Origin: Prochlorococcus sp. W8
Lineage (GTDB): Bacteria; Cyanobacteriota; Cyanobacteriia; PCC-6307; Cyanobiaceae
Direction of reading: 5' to 3'
NCBI GenBank assembly: GCA_000291825.1
Contig: ALPF01000024.1
Coordinates: 60,096 to 124,095 of the forward strand
Length of the DNA stretch: 64,000 nucleotides
Each line of letters opens with the position of its first letter. The stretch's first letter is position 1. The translations under genes and the position numbers were made by a program. The notes under the pieces are model-generated. The model searched no databases. It was not told where the DNA came from and worked only from the letters and a program-made list of their open reading frames with translations. Below are positions 14,573-24,141 of this stretch, piece by piece.

Positions 14573-15229
14573 ATGACAAAATATCTACCTATTGTTGAAA
14601 AATTTCACTCACTTCAAGGCGAGGGTTTTCATAGCGGAAAAAGTGCTTTTTTTATTAGATTAGCGGGATGTGAAGTGGGATGCCCATGGTGCGACACAAA
14701 GCATTCTTGGGACAGCAAAAAATATCCTTTATTATCTATTGATACTCTACTCTCAGAAATTATAGAAGTCAGATTAAAAGGAGCCTCCTTTATTGTTCTT
14801 ACTGGAGGTGAGCCTCTACAACACAATTTAGATGATTTCTGTAAGATTATTAAAAACAAAACTTATACTAAAAAAAACAATTCAATAAAAATTCATATTG
14901 AGACAAGTGGTGTAAATAATTTTTCAGGCTTTTATGATTGGATAACACTATCTCCCAAAAGGCATAAACCTCCTAAAGAATATTTTTTAGACAAATGCAA
15001 TGAAATTAAAATTATAATTAACGATTCAAAAGATATTCAATTCGCTCAGGATATTAAAGCAAAAGTCTCAAAAATAAAAAAACAAACAAATCTAGATAAA
15101 GACAAAAAATTTTTTGTGCAACCTGCATGGGATAGCAAAAAAGGATATAGACTTGCAATAAATTTTGCCAAAACTAATCCTGATTGGACTCTTAGTCTGC
15201 AGACTCATAAGTATTTAAGTATTCAGTAA
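14573..15229 (+). CDS. queE: 7-carboxy-7-deazaguanine synthase QueE
   Basis: This 218-residue radical SAM enzyme makes the 7-deazaguanine ring from carboxy-tetrahydropterin in the preQ0/queuosine pathway. The 4Fe-4S cysteines are C33, C37 and C40 (CEVGCPWC). TGGEP near residue 80 is the SAM-binding motif. The neighbourhood supports the role, since queC begins 3 nt after its stop and queG lies elsewhere in the window. The start ATG is 28 nt after pyrG. Confidence 0.95.
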   Translation: MTKYLPIVEKFHSLQGEGFHSGKSAFFIRLAGCEVGCPWCDTKHSWDSKKYPLLSIDTLLSEIIEVRLKGASFIVLTGGEPLQHNLDDFCKIIKNKTYTKKNNSIKIHIETSGVNNFSGFYDWITLSPKRHKPPKEYFLDKCNEIKIIINDSKDIQFAQDIKAKVSKIKKQTNLDKDKKFFVQPAWDSKKGYRLAINFAKTNPDWTLSLQTHKYLSIQ

Positions 15230-15232
15230 AAA

Positions 15233-15898
15233 ATGAATATTTCCAAAAAAAAAGTTATTATACTTGCCTCTGGAGGTTTAGATTCATCAACCGTCGCAGG
15301 TATTGCGAGAGGTTCTGAAGCTAAGATTTACGGATTATCTTTTGATTATGGTCAAAGACATAATAAAGAATTACAGGCTGCAAAAAAAATAGCTAAACAC
15401 TTTAAATTTAAGGATTTAACAATAGTTAAAGTAAATTTATCATTATGGGGTGGATCTTCTTTAACAGATAGAAAAAAACAAATCCCCAATAAAGGCATTA
15501 ATAAAAATATAATTCCCAATACTTACGTCCCTGGCCGAAATACTATTTTTATTTCTATAGCATTAAGTTATGCAGAAGCAATAAATGCTGATCTTATAGG
15601 GCTAGGAGTCAATGCGCTTGACTACTCTGGTTACCCAGATTGTAGGCCTGACTATATTCAACAATTTCAAAAATTAGCAAATCTCTCAAATAAAAGAGGA
15701 AGAGAAAATAATCCTATAAGATTATGGACACCACTTCTTAATTTAAATAAAGAAGAAATTATTGAAATGGCTTATGATCATAATGTACCTATTGAAGAGA
15801 CATGGAGCTGTTACGAAGGAGGAAGCAAACCTTGTGAAAAATGTGATAGTTGTAGAATAAGAATTAAAGCATATAAGAGCTGGTTGAGCAAAAGATAA
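15233..15898 (+). CDS. queC: 7-cyano-7-deazaguanine (preQ0) synthase QueC
   Basis: This 221-residue ATP-dependent enzyme converts carboxy-deazaguanine to preQ0, the step after QueE. The PP-loop is SGGLDSST at residues 13-20. The zinc site is formed by C193, C201, C204 and C207 near the C-terminus. It is packed 3 nt after queE and 3 nt before pabB, so the group is likely one transcript. All expected motifs are present. Confidence 0.96.
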   Translation: MNISKKKVIILASGGLDSSTVAGIARGSEAKIYGLSFDYGQRHNKELQAAKKIAKHFKFKDLTIVKVNLSLWGGSSLTDRKKQIPNKGINKNIIPNTYVPGRNTIFISIALSYAEAINADLIGLGVNALDYSGYPDCRPDYIQQFQKLANLSNKRGRENNPIRLWTPLLNLNKEEIIEMAYDHNVPIEETWSCYEGGSKPCEKCDSCRIRIKAYKSWLSKR

Positions 15899-15901
15899 AA
15901 A

Positions 15902-17212
15902 ATGAAAATTCATTCAATAAAAATTAAAAATTGGATTGAACCTGAATATTTAGCACATTTTTTATCATCAAAATACGGAGAAAAGGGTCTTTCATGGTTA
16001 GATAGTGATGGAAGTGAAAATGGCAAATATTCTTTTTTAGGAATACAACCCAAAAAAATAATGTGTTCTCGAAATAAAATAAATAATTTTGGCCTAGATA
16101 ATCCCTTTAAAAAACTTAAAAAAATTGAAGGAGGTTTTTGGATAGGATGGCTAAGTTATGAAGCAGGTTATTGGTTAGAACCGAAAAATCCATGGCACCA
16201 GTCCGAATTTGCAACATTATGGATAGCATCATACGATCCAATTATTAAGTTCAACATATTTAATAAAGAAGTTATTATTGAGGGTAGTGAGATAAGTGAA
16301 TTAAAAAAATATGAAAAACTTATAAATGAAATAAATATCCCTATAGTAAAAAAAAATATAAATAAGATCCTATACTTTGATTTTTCAAAGATAAATCTAA
16401 ATATAATCAGTAATCAATTCAAAAAAAATATAAACAAGATCAAAGAGCTTATAAAAATAGGGGATATTTTTCAGGCAAATCTAACAACAAAATGTGAACT
16501 TGAAGCGTTAGATGACTATAAATATTTGGATATTTATTCAAAAATAAGGGCTAAATTAAAAGCTCCATTTGGAGGAATTATTATTAGCAATAATAAGGAA
16601 GCAATTCTATCGACTTCACCTGAAAGATTTATAAAAACAGATATTAATAGAAATGTTGAAACAAGACCAATAAAAGGAACCAGGCCAAGAAATAAAGATT
16701 GCGAGCTGGATGCATTAAATGCTATTGATTTAATAACAAATGAAAAAGATCGAGCTGAAAATATAATGATAGTTGATTTACTAAGGAATGATCTTAATAA
16801 AGTTTGTGAAAAAGGGAGTGTAGCAGTCACAGAATTACTTAAATTGGAAAGCTATCCTAAAGTACATCACCTTACCTCTGTAATAAGAGGAAAAATTAAA
16901 GAAAATAAGACTTGGTTGGATTTATTAAAAGCATGTTGGCCAGGTGGCTCAATCACAGGAGCTCCAAAAATTAGAGCTTGCAAAAGAATTTATGAACTTG
17001 AAAAATTTGAGAGAGGGCCTTACTGTGGTTCTTTTATAAAAATTGATTGGCATGGTTGTTTAGATAGTAATATTCTTATAAGATCTTATATTCTTAAGAA
17101 TAAAAAAATAAAAATTCATGCAGGTTGCGGAATAGTGAATGACTCAATACCAAAAGAAGAGGATGCTGAACTTAAATGGAAAATCTTACCATTAATTGAA
17201 TCATTAAAATGA
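15902..17212 (+). CDS. pabB: Aminodeoxychorismate synthase component I PabB
   Basis: This 436-residue protein belongs to the chorismate-binding family (PabB/TrpE). It aminates chorismate to aminodeoxychorismate for folate synthesis. The conserved C-terminal block includes RPIKGTRPR, VDLLRNDLNKVC and WPGGSITGAPKIRA. The assignment as PabB rather than TrpE rests mainly on context: the following gene overlaps by 4 nt (ATGA) and encodes an aminodeoxychorismate-lyase-like protein. The glutamine amidotransferase partner is not in the window and may be shared with anthranilate synthase. Confidence 0.9.
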   Translation: MKIHSIKIKNWIEPEYLAHFLSSKYGEKGLSWLDSDGSENGKYSFLGIQPKKIMCSRNKINNFGLDNPFKKLKKIEGGFWIGWLSYEAGYWLEPKNPWHQSEFATLWIASYDPIIKFNIFNKEVIIEGSEISELKKYEKLINEINIPIVKKNINKILYFDFSKINLNIISNQFKKNINKIKELIKIGDIFQANLTTKCELEALDDYKYLDIYSKIRAKLKAPFGGIIISNNKEAILSTSPERFIKTDINRNVETRPIKGTRPRNKDCELDALNAIDLITNEKDRAENIMIVDLLRNDLNKVCEKGSVAVTELLKLESYPKVHHLTSVIRGKIKENKTWLDLLKACWPGGSITGAPKIRACKRIYELEKFERGPYCGSFIKIDWHGCLDSNILIRSYILKNKKIKIHAGCGIVNDSIPKEEDAELKWKILPLIESLK

Positions 17213-18036
17213 TTAAAGATATTGGTTGGAAAGATGGAAAGTGGTACAAATTAGATGATATTAAAATATCAATAAAAGATCGAGGATTAAGATTCGGTGA
17301 TGCGATATTTGAAACTATTCTAATAAAGAACAAAAAACCAGTTTTTTTAAATGAACATATTCAAAGATTTAAAAATAATTTAAAGATTTTGAAATTTGAT
17401 AATATTATTGATAATCTGTTACTTCAAAAAATAATAATTAATGGAATTAATAAATTAAATATAACAAAAGAAGGATATGGATCTATAAGGATTAATTATT
17501 CACGAGGCATTAATATTACTCGATCAATCAAAGTTGACTCATTAGAATCAAATTTTAATATCCATAATTTATGGATAGAATTTTATATAATTAATTTAGA
17601 CTTTGAACCAATAACAGTCCATATAAGCGAAGAGGAAAAAAGGAATGAACATAGTCTTTTAAGTTCATGTAAGACTTTTAATTATATTCAATCTATACAA
17701 GCTTTAATTGAGGCTAATAAAAAAAATTTCGATGATTCATTATTATTAAATACTAAGAATGAATTATGTTGCGGAACAACTTTCAACCTTATTCTAAAAA
17801 GAAAAGATAAATGGTTGACTCCTCGTAAAGAGAGTGGATGTATGCCAGGAATTATGATTAGCAAATTATTAGATTTAAAACTTATTGAAGAAGCACATTT
17901 ACTACCAGAATTTAAAAAAGATGATATTTTAGTAGCTATTAATAGTTTATCTTGTCGTCAAATTATAAAAGTAAATGATTTAGATCTAATATCCGAATTT
18001 AACCCTAAATTTTTTTGGGACATTTTATGTAATTAA
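17209..18036 (+). CDS. pabC: Class IV aminotransferase-fold protein, probable aminodeoxychorismate lyase
   Basis: This 275-residue protein has the fold-type IV PLP enzyme layout shared by PabC, branched-chain aminotransferases and D-amino acid transaminases. The family start is SIKDRGLRFGDAIFETI near residues 21-37. K155 in SCKTFNYI is the likely PLP lysine, and a GCMPGIM-type phosphate-binding segment follows. Overlap with pabB by 4 nt supports the lyase that releases p-aminobenzoate from aminodeoxychorismate. Its 3' end overlaps the convergent cobA gene by 12 nt. Confidence 0.8.
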   Translation: MIKDIGWKDGKWYKLDDIKISIKDRGLRFGDAIFETILIKNKKPVFLNEHIQRFKNNLKILKFDNIIDNLLLQKIIINGINKLNITKEGYGSIRINYSRGINITRSIKVDSLESNFNIHNLWIEFYIINLDFEPITVHISEEEKRNEHSLLSSCKTFNYIQSIQALIEANKKNFDDSLLLNTKNELCCGTTFNLILKRKDKWLTPRKESGCMPGIMISKLLDLKLIEEAHLLPEFKKDDILVAINSLSCRQIIKVNDLDLISEFNPKFFWDILCN

Positions 18037-18825
18037 ATTTTTTTTAATTTTAGGCAAATTAACTTCAGATAATTTTGTAATTGTGTTTTTTACTTGAAAA
18101 TCAACTATTCGTCCAATTATTACTATTGCTGGCGGTTTTATATTATTTTTTTTAATAACTTCGGGTAATTTAGATAATTCTGTAATTAATGATTTCTGAT
18201 TTTTCAAAGTTGCTTCCTGTATTGCAGCACATTTTGTATCTCTTTTCATACCTCCAATTATCAATTCTTCGACAATATATCCAATATTCCTTATACCCAT
18301 GTAAATCACAAGACTATTTGAAGATAAGGCTAATTGCCTCCAATTAACACTTTTCTCTTGCTTTTCAGATGTTTCATGACCTGTAACAAAAGTTACTGAA
18401 CTTGCGCCATGTCTGTGGGTCAAAGGAATACCAACATAGGATGATGCCGCTATTCCTGATGTTATACCAGGTACAATTTCAACGGAAATATCATTTTCTT
18501 CTAGAAATGAAACTTCTTCACCTCCCCTTGAAAAAACAAAAGGATCCCCCCCTTTAAGTCTTACAACATCCTTTCCTTCTTTTGCAAGTTTTAATATTAA
18601 AGAATTAATCTCTGATTGAAGGAATGAATTACATCCTGCTCTTTTGCCAACATAAAAAACCTCACACTCGGAATTTGCTTCTTTCAAGATTTCAAATGGA
18701 ATTAATGCATCATGAACTAAAACATTGCAAGACCTTATTAACCTTAATGCTTTTAAGGTCAACAATTCAGGATCTCCAGGACCTGCTCCAACTAAATAAA
18801 CAATTCCAGACACAATATTCTCCAT
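18025..18825 (-). CDS. cobA: Uroporphyrinogen-III C-methyltransferase CobA
   Basis: This single-domain SAM methyltransferase (266 aa from the chosen start) makes precorrin-2 for siroheme and cobalamin. The family motifs are VYLVGAGPGDPELLTLKA at the N-terminus, LVHDALI, and VVRLKGGDPFVFSRGGEE. The reading frame stays open another 58 codons upstream, but that extension has no family similarity and runs into the divergent MFS gene. ATG at 18823-18825, immediately before the GAGPGDP motif, is therefore chosen. No CysG-like or HemD fusion is present. Confidence 0.93.
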   Translation of the reverse strand: MENIVSGIVYLVGAGPGDPELLTLKALRLIRSCNVLVHDALIPFEILKEANSECEVFYVGKRAGCNSFLQSEINSLILKLAKEGKDVVRLKGGDPFVFSRGGEEVSFLEENDISVEIVPGITSGIAASSYVGIPLTHRHGASSVTFVTGHETSEKQEKSVNWRQLALSSNSLVIYMGIRNIGYIVEELIIGGMKRDTKCAAIQEATLKNQKSLITELSKLPEVIKKNNIKPPAIVIIGRIVDFQVKNTITKLSEVNLPKIKKNLIT

Positions 18826-18871
18826 TAAAGAGTATGGTAATAGATGTACATCTGAAGTTGTTATATTTATC

Positions 18872-20146
18872 TTGAAAAAAAATTCTACGAAACAAGGACA
18901 AAAACGAATTCTTTTAGCCTCTTTCTTTACTCTTCTTAATGACAGAATGAGTGAAAGTATACTGTTAGGTTTACTCCCTGGATTTGTAAGGCAATACATT
19001 GATAGCGCAAGAGTATTTGCTTATATCTCATGTACTTACTCCTTAGCGCAATTCATAGCATCACCATCAATAGGATTATTTAGTGATAAATATGGAAGAC
19101 GACCTGTAATGTTAACTTGCATTTTAGGTTCGATTGTTGGAATTTCTTTATTAGCTTTTACTGTACTTTTTGATTGGTCAAATACTTATTTCATATTAGG
19201 AACATCTACTCTATTTCCAATTTATTTGCTTTTTGCAGCAAGATTAATTGATGGTATCAGTGGGGGTACTGTCGCAACTGCTACCACTGTCTTAGCCGAT
19301 ATCTCGACTCCTGAGAACAGAGCAAAAACTTTCGGCTTAATTGGAGTAGCTTTTGGTTTAAGTTTCCTCTTGGGCCCTTCAGCCGTTTTAATATTTACAA
19401 AAAACTCAGAAAATGGATTCTTAATACCTGTTTTATTAGCGACTCTGATACCTTTCATAAATTTTCTATTAGTTTTATTTTATTTACCAGAGACAAAACC
19501 TCAAAATAATACATCAAAATTAATTAAAAAAACTAATTCGAATCCTTTTAAAGGATTATTTAAAGTTTTTCAAGACAACAAAATCAAAAGGTTATCACTT
19601 GCATTTTTTATTTACTTTATTGCATTTACTGGTTTAACAACAATATTAGTTTATTTTTTACAGGAATCTCAAGGTTGGACAATCAAGGCTTCTAATGGTC
19701 CTTTAGTTCTTGTTGGAATAGTTGCGATAATTGTTCAAGGAGGACTAATTGGCCCATTAGTTAAGAATTACGGAGAATTAAAATTAACACTTTCAGGAAC
19801 AGCTTTTATCCTGTTTGCTTGTTTTATTCTGATTACATTTCCAGAAAATAATTCAGGATCATATATATATTTAGCTGTAACTTTTCTGGCGATAGGTGCA
19901 GGCTTAATAACACCAACAATAAGAGCCTTAATTTCAAAGAAAATTGATAAGAATAGCCAAGGGTCTATACTAAGCAGCCTTCAAGGATTACAAAGCCTTG
20001 GAAGCGTATTAGGATACATTCTGGCTGGTAATGTATATGACTATTTTGGCCCAAGAAGCCCATTTATAGCAGGTGGCCTTATTTTATCATTAATGATATG
20101 GCTTATTACTGGCAGCAAGCTAGACAAAAAAGTTAAGGTAGTATAA
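18872..20146 (+). CDS. Major facilitator superfamily transporter, probable drug-efflux type
   Basis: This 424-residue protein has about twelve hydrophobic helices. MFS motif A lies between helices 2 and 3 (GLFSDKYGRRPVM), and a second half-repeat follows near residue 240. The resemblance is to the TetA/multidrug exporter (DHA1) branch, but the substrate is unknown. The start is a TTG. The first ATG in frame (MSESILL) would remove the N-terminus ahead of helix 1, so TTG is preferred. It is divergent from cobA with only 46 bp between starts and sits 18 nt upstream of ppk. Confidence 0.85.
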   Translation: MKKNSTKQGQKRILLASFFTLLNDRMSESILLGLLPGFVRQYIDSARVFAYISCTYSLAQFIASPSIGLFSDKYGRRPVMLTCILGSIVGISLLAFTVLFDWSNTYFILGTSTLFPIYLLFAARLIDGISGGTVATATTVLADISTPENRAKTFGLIGVAFGLSFLLGPSAVLIFTKNSENGFLIPVLLATLIPFINFLLVLFYLPETKPQNNTSKLIKKTNSNPFKGLFKVFQDNKIKRLSLAFFIYFIAFTGLTTILVYFLQESQGWTIKASNGPLVLVGIVAIIVQGGLIGPLVKNYGELKLTLSGTAFILFACFILITFPENNSGSYIYLAVTFLAIGAGLITPTIRALISKKIDKNSQGSILSSLQGLQSLGSVLGYILAGNVYDYFGPRSPFIAGGLILSLMIWLITGSKLDKKVKVV

Positions 20147-20164
20147 AAGTGTTTATCATTAACA

Positions 20165-22273
20165 ATGAACGTTGATAATTGTGATCAAAATAAATTTATA
20201 AATAGAGAATTAAGTTGGATTAAATTCAACGAAAGAGTTCTCTTAACTGGAATGGAAAAGGATTATAAGGTTTTAGATAAGATTAAATTCTGCTCAATTT
20301 TTAGTAATAACCTTGATGAATTTTTCATGGTAAGAGTTGCGTCTTTAAAAGCCCAAGTAGATGCAGATATTCAAAAGAAAAGTATAGACGGATTAACACC
20401 TCAAGATCAATTAAATCAAATAAATCAAAAAGTTAAAGATCTAACTTTAATACAAGAAAATTTTGTCAATAAAGAATTAAAAGAGGAGCTTGAAGAATCT
20501 GGTATTTACCTGAAGAAATACAACAGACTTAATAAAAACGAACAACGTTGGGCTAATAATTATTTTTTATCATCTATCTTTCCTCTTCTTACACCTTTAG
20601 TAGTTGATCCGGCACATCCATTCCCTTTTATAAGTAACCTGAGTTTGAATTTAGCTGCATTAATAACTGACTCAGAAATATCAAAAAATCAATTTGTAAG
20701 AGTTAAAATTCCAACAAAAAATATTGGCCGTTTTGTTCAGATCCCAAATGAAATAGTTCAAGCCAAGCGTAAAGCGGAGCACTATTTTCTAACAGTCGAA
20801 GATCTTATTGGAAATAACCTTGATAAATTATTTAATGGAATGAAATGCCTTAGTTATTCTTTTTTCAGAGTTACAAGAGATGCTGATTTAGAACTCAAAG
20901 AACTTGAGGCCGATGATCTATTGATTGCAGTAGAAAAAAGTCTACAAAAAAGAAGAATTAGTGGAGATGTAGTCAGATTAGAAGTAGAAGAAAATATACC
21001 TCAAAATATCCTCAATCTCCTTATTGAAGGAATATCTATTTCAGAAGAATATGTTTATTTTTCAAAGAGTTTATTAGGACTAGATGATCTTAATCTACTC
21101 ACAAAAATCAATAGAAAAGATCTCAAAGAAAATCTTTTTATAGGCAAAACTAATACACAATTAAGAGAGATAAATTCAACATCAAGCTCTAAAACTAAAT
21201 CTCTATTTAAGTTATTAAGAAAAAAAGATATTCTTCTCCATCATCCATATGACATGTTTACTAGTTCAATTGAAGAATTTATCAATAGAGCAGCTGATGA
21301 TCCATCTGTGATGGCTATAAAAATCACACTATATAGGGTGTCTAAAGACTCTCCAATCATTGAAGCGCTAATTAGAGCAGCTGAAAATGGTAAAGAAGTG
21401 ATGACTCTTGTTGAATTAAAAGCTCGATTTGATGAAGACAATAATATTCAATGGGCCAAACAACTTGAACAAGCGGGCATACATGTTGTTTATGGAATTA
21501 TTGGATTTAAAACACATACAAAGATATCCTTGGTAGTTCGGAAAGAGAAAGGTCGCCTAAGAAATTATTTTCATATTGGAACAGGGAACTATAACTCAAT
21601 AACTTCATACTTTTATACAGATATAGGATTTCTATCTACAGATACAGAAATAGCATCCGATCTAATTGAATTATTTAATTATTTATCAGGTTTTTCAAAG
21701 CAAAAAAACTACAAGAAACTTCTTGTTTCCCCATTCTCAATGAGAAACAAATTTATATTTTTAATACAAAGAGAAATATCAAATGCAAAAAATGGAAAAA
21801 AAGGAGAAATTATTGCGAAAATGAATTCACTAGTAGACCCAGAGATAATCAACTTGCTTTATGAGGCTTCCAAAGTTGGCGTTAAAATTCAATTAATAAT
21901 AAGAGGTATTTGTTGCTTATATCCACAAAAAAATCAACTCAGTGAAAACATTCAAGTAACTAGTATAATTGGTCATTTTCTTGAACATTCAAGAATCTTT
22001 TGGTTCTATAACGATAACAAACCGGAGGCTTACATAGGTAGTGCTGATTGGATGAGAAGAAATCTAGATAGAAGAATCGAAGCAATTACTCCCATAGAGG
22101 ATATTAAATTAAAAAAACAATTGCATGACTTGCTGAATATATACTTAAATGACTCATATTTCTCTTGGGAAATGGATTCAAAAGGAAACTATTTCAAAAA
22201 AGAAACTACTTTAGATTTAAATAAATCACAATTCGAATTAATTGAAGATTGGCATAAATTAAATAATGTATAA
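20165..22273 (+). CDS. ppk: Polyphosphate kinase Ppk1
   Basis: This 702-residue PPK1 reversibly polymerises the gamma phosphate of ATP into polyphosphate. The N-terminal domain begins with the typical FINRELSWIKFNERVL. The catalytic core holds two spaced histidines at 451 (KTHTK) and 470 (FHIGTGNYN), a 19-residue spacing matching the family. A further HLEHSRIFWF motif follows near residue 606. Length is normal. It lies 18 nt after the MFS gene, and no phosphate-regulator box was sought in detail. Confidence 0.96.
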   Translation: MNVDNCDQNKFINRELSWIKFNERVLLTGMEKDYKVLDKIKFCSIFSNNLDEFFMVRVASLKAQVDADIQKKSIDGLTPQDQLNQINQKVKDLTLIQENFVNKELKEELEESGIYLKKYNRLNKNEQRWANNYFLSSIFPLLTPLVVDPAHPFPFISNLSLNLAALITDSEISKNQFVRVKIPTKNIGRFVQIPNEIVQAKRKAEHYFLTVEDLIGNNLDKLFNGMKCLSYSFFRVTRDADLELKELEADDLLIAVEKSLQKRRISGDVVRLEVEENIPQNILNLLIEGISISEEYVYFSKSLLGLDDLNLLTKINRKDLKENLFIGKTNTQLREINSTSSSKTKSLFKLLRKKDILLHHPYDMFTSSIEEFINRAADDPSVMAIKITLYRVSKDSPIIEALIRAAENGKEVMTLVELKARFDEDNNIQWAKQLEQAGIHVVYGIIGFKTHTKISLVVRKEKGRLRNYFHIGTGNYNSITSYFYTDIGFLSTDTEIASDLIELFNYLSGFSKQKNYKKLLVSPFSMRNKFIFLIQREISNAKNGKKGEIIAKMNSLVDPEIINLLYEASKVGVKIQLIIRGICCLYPQKNQLSENIQVTSIIGHFLEHSRIFWFYNDNKPEAYIGSADWMRRNLDRRIEAITPIEDIKLKKQLHDLLNIYLNDSYFSWEMDSKGNYFKKETTLDLNKSQFELIEDWHKLNNV

Positions 22274-22410
22274 CAATTTTTTAAAAATCTCTTAACATTT
22301 TTAATAATTTAATAAAATCTCTAAAAAACAAGTTATAGCAACGATTATAGGTAAAACTAATGAGTTAAATTTGCTTTCAGTCTTTAAAGTTTCAAAGCAA
22401 AAGTAGTCTT

Positions 22411-22431
22411 ACTAGCGATTTCAGTGCTAGT
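22411..22431 (+). other. Hairpin in the leader between ppk and the sigma factor gene
   Basis: ACTAGC at 22411-22416 pairs with GCTAGT at 22426-22431 across a 9-nt loop and is followed by a short run TTTTC. It could be a weak terminator after ppk or a leader structure for the sigma gene about 35 nt downstream. A six-pair stem is weak evidence in AT-rich DNA. Confidence 0.3.
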
Positions 22432-22464
22432 TTTCTAAAAAATCCACTTATGGAGGCCAGGGTG

Positions 22465-23493
22465 ATGGGGATCCCTCTGGAATCTGGAAAGAGTTCTACA
22501 AAAAAAAATATTGTAGAACCTAGATTACCAAATACTACGAGAATTTCTCGTACAAACAAATCAGAAAAATTAAATTTTTCTAGCAAAACCAATCAAAGAA
22601 AATCTGTAAGGCAAAGTACAGATTCAATTGGTTATTACTTGAGCTCAATAGGAAGAGTTCCTCTTCTCACACCAGCTGAAGAGATTGAATTGGCTCATCA
22701 TGTACAAAACATGAAAAAGCTTCTTGAAATCCCTGAAATTAAATGGACTTCCAGAAACCGCCAACAAATAAGAATGGGGAAACGAGCAAGAGATCGAATG
22801 ATGGCAGCAAACCTTCGCCTTGTTGTCTCTGTTGCCAAAAAATACCAAAACCAAGGTTTAGAATTGCTTGACTTGGTTCAAGAAGGAGCTATTGGCCTTG
22901 AAAGAGCTGTTGACAAGTTTGATCCAGCAATGGGTTATAAGTTTTCAACCTATGCTTACTGGTGGATTAGACAAGGGATGACAAGGGCTATAGATAATAG
23001 TGCTAGAACGATCCGCTTGCCAATTCACATAAGCGAAAAACTTTCAAAAATGAGACGAGTATCGAGAGAACTTTCTCATAAATTAGGTCGGCAACCAAAC
23101 AGGAAGGAACTTGCTGAATCCATGGGAATTGAACAAAAAGATTTAGAAGATTTAGTCTCTCAAAGCGCGCCTTGTGCATCGCTTGATGCTCATGCTAGAG
23201 GAGAAGAAGATAGAAGTACCCTTGGTGAACTTATACCTGATCCTAATTGCGAAGAACCAATGGAAGGTATGGATAGAACTATTCAAAAAGAACACTTAGG
23301 AGGATGGCTAGCTCAACTAAATGAAAGAGAACAAAAAATAATGCGATTAAGATTTGGCTTAGACGGAGAAGAACCATTAACCCTTGCAGAGATTGGAAGG
23401 CAAATTAATGTTTCAAGAGAAAGAGTGAGGCAATTAGAAGCAAAAGCAATATTAAAACTTAGAGTTATGACCAATCATCAAAAAGTTGCTTAA
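22465..23493 (+). CDS. RNA polymerase sigma factor, sigma-70 family (cyanobacterial type II / group 2-like)
   Basis: The protein (342 aa from the chosen start) has sigma regions 1.2 to 4. Region 1.2 is DSIGYYLSSIGRVPLLTPAEE. Region 2 is LDLVQEGAIGLERAVDKFD followed by FSTYAYWWIRQGMTRAI. Region 4 is the helix-turn-helix LAEIGRQINVSRERVRQLEAKA. There is no long region 1.1, which suits a group 2 factor rather than the principal one. An in-frame ATG lies 15 nt upstream, but GGAGG sits 8 nt before the ATG at 22465, so this start is preferred. Which sigma paralogue it is cannot be told here. Confidence 0.92.
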   Translation: MGIPLESGKSSTKKNIVEPRLPNTTRISRTNKSEKLNFSSKTNQRKSVRQSTDSIGYYLSSIGRVPLLTPAEEIELAHHVQNMKKLLEIPEIKWTSRNRQQIRMGKRARDRMMAANLRLVVSVAKKYQNQGLELLDLVQEGAIGLERAVDKFDPAMGYKFSTYAYWWIRQGMTRAIDNSARTIRLPIHISEKLSKMRRVSRELSHKLGRQPNRKELAESMGIEQKDLEDLVSQSAPCASLDAHARGEEDRSTLGELIPDPNCEEPMEGMDRTIQKEHLGGWLAQLNEREQKIMRLRFGLDGEEPLTLAEIGRQINVSRERVRQLEAKAILKLRVMTNHQKVA

Positions 23494-23499
23494 AAAAAA

Positions 23500-24141
23500 T
23501 TGGTATCAATTATTTTTATAGTTTTTTATTTATTACTTTTATTTTCAGTAACATTCATATATAAATTATTTAGACCGAATAATAAGGAACTTCTAAGAAA
23601 AATTATTCATATAGGTATTGGTCCCTTAATTCCACTTGCAAAATTTTTAGAAATCAATCAAGATCTTGCTCAATATATTGCTGCATTAGTATCTATTTTA
23701 GTGTTAATAAATTATGTTTATAGATTATTTCCAATTATTGAAGATATAGATAGAAAAAGCTTTGGGACATTATTTTATTGTTTAAGTTTATTTATTTTAA
23801 TAAGTTTTTTTTGGGAGAAAGATCCCTCATCACTTTTCGCAGGGGTTTTTATAATGACATTTGGAGATGGCCTGGCTGGATTACTTGGTAAAAATTTTCA
23901 GTCAAAAAACTGGATTGTATTTAATCAAAAAAAATCATTTATAGGTACAGCAACAATGTTTCTAGTGAGTTTAATAACTACAGGATCACTTGCATATTTT
24001 GGAAACCATGAAATTTCTCTATTCCTCCCTTTAATTGCATTATTAGCAACTACAATCGAGCAGTTTAGTATTGCAGGTATTGATAACTTATTTGTCCCTA
24101 TTGTGTCTGCTATTGCATTTAATTTATTAGTTACTTCGTAA
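23500..24141 (+). CDS. Phytol/dolichol kinase-like CTP-dependent membrane protein
   Basis: This 213-residue protein is almost entirely membrane helices. It matches the dolichol kinase/phytol kinase (VTE5/VTE6-like) family, with LLRKIIHIGIGPL near residue 30 and FGDGLAGLLGK near residue 125. In cyanobacteria and plants such enzymes phosphorylate phytol or phytyl phosphate released from chlorophyll for tocopherol and chlorophyll recycling; the exact substrate is inferred. The start is TTG, 6 nt after the sigma gene. The stop abuts the convergent DAHP synthase gene. Confidence 0.8.
   Translation: MVSIIFIVFYLLLLFSVTFIYKLFRPNNKELLRKIIHIGIGPLIPLAKFLEINQDLAQYIAALVSILVLINYVYRLFPIIEDIDRKSFGTLFYCLSLFILISFFWEKDPSSLFAGVFIMTFGDGLAGLLGKNFQSKNWIVFNQKKSFIGTATMFLVSLITTGSLAYFGNHEISLFLPLIALLATTIEQFSIAGIDNLFVPIVSAIAFNLLVTS

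Noticed and set aside
18826..18999. 58-codon N-terminal extension of cobA
   Set aside because: It runs into the divergent MFS gene, shows no SUMT similarity, and a start right before the GAGPGDP motif is well placed.
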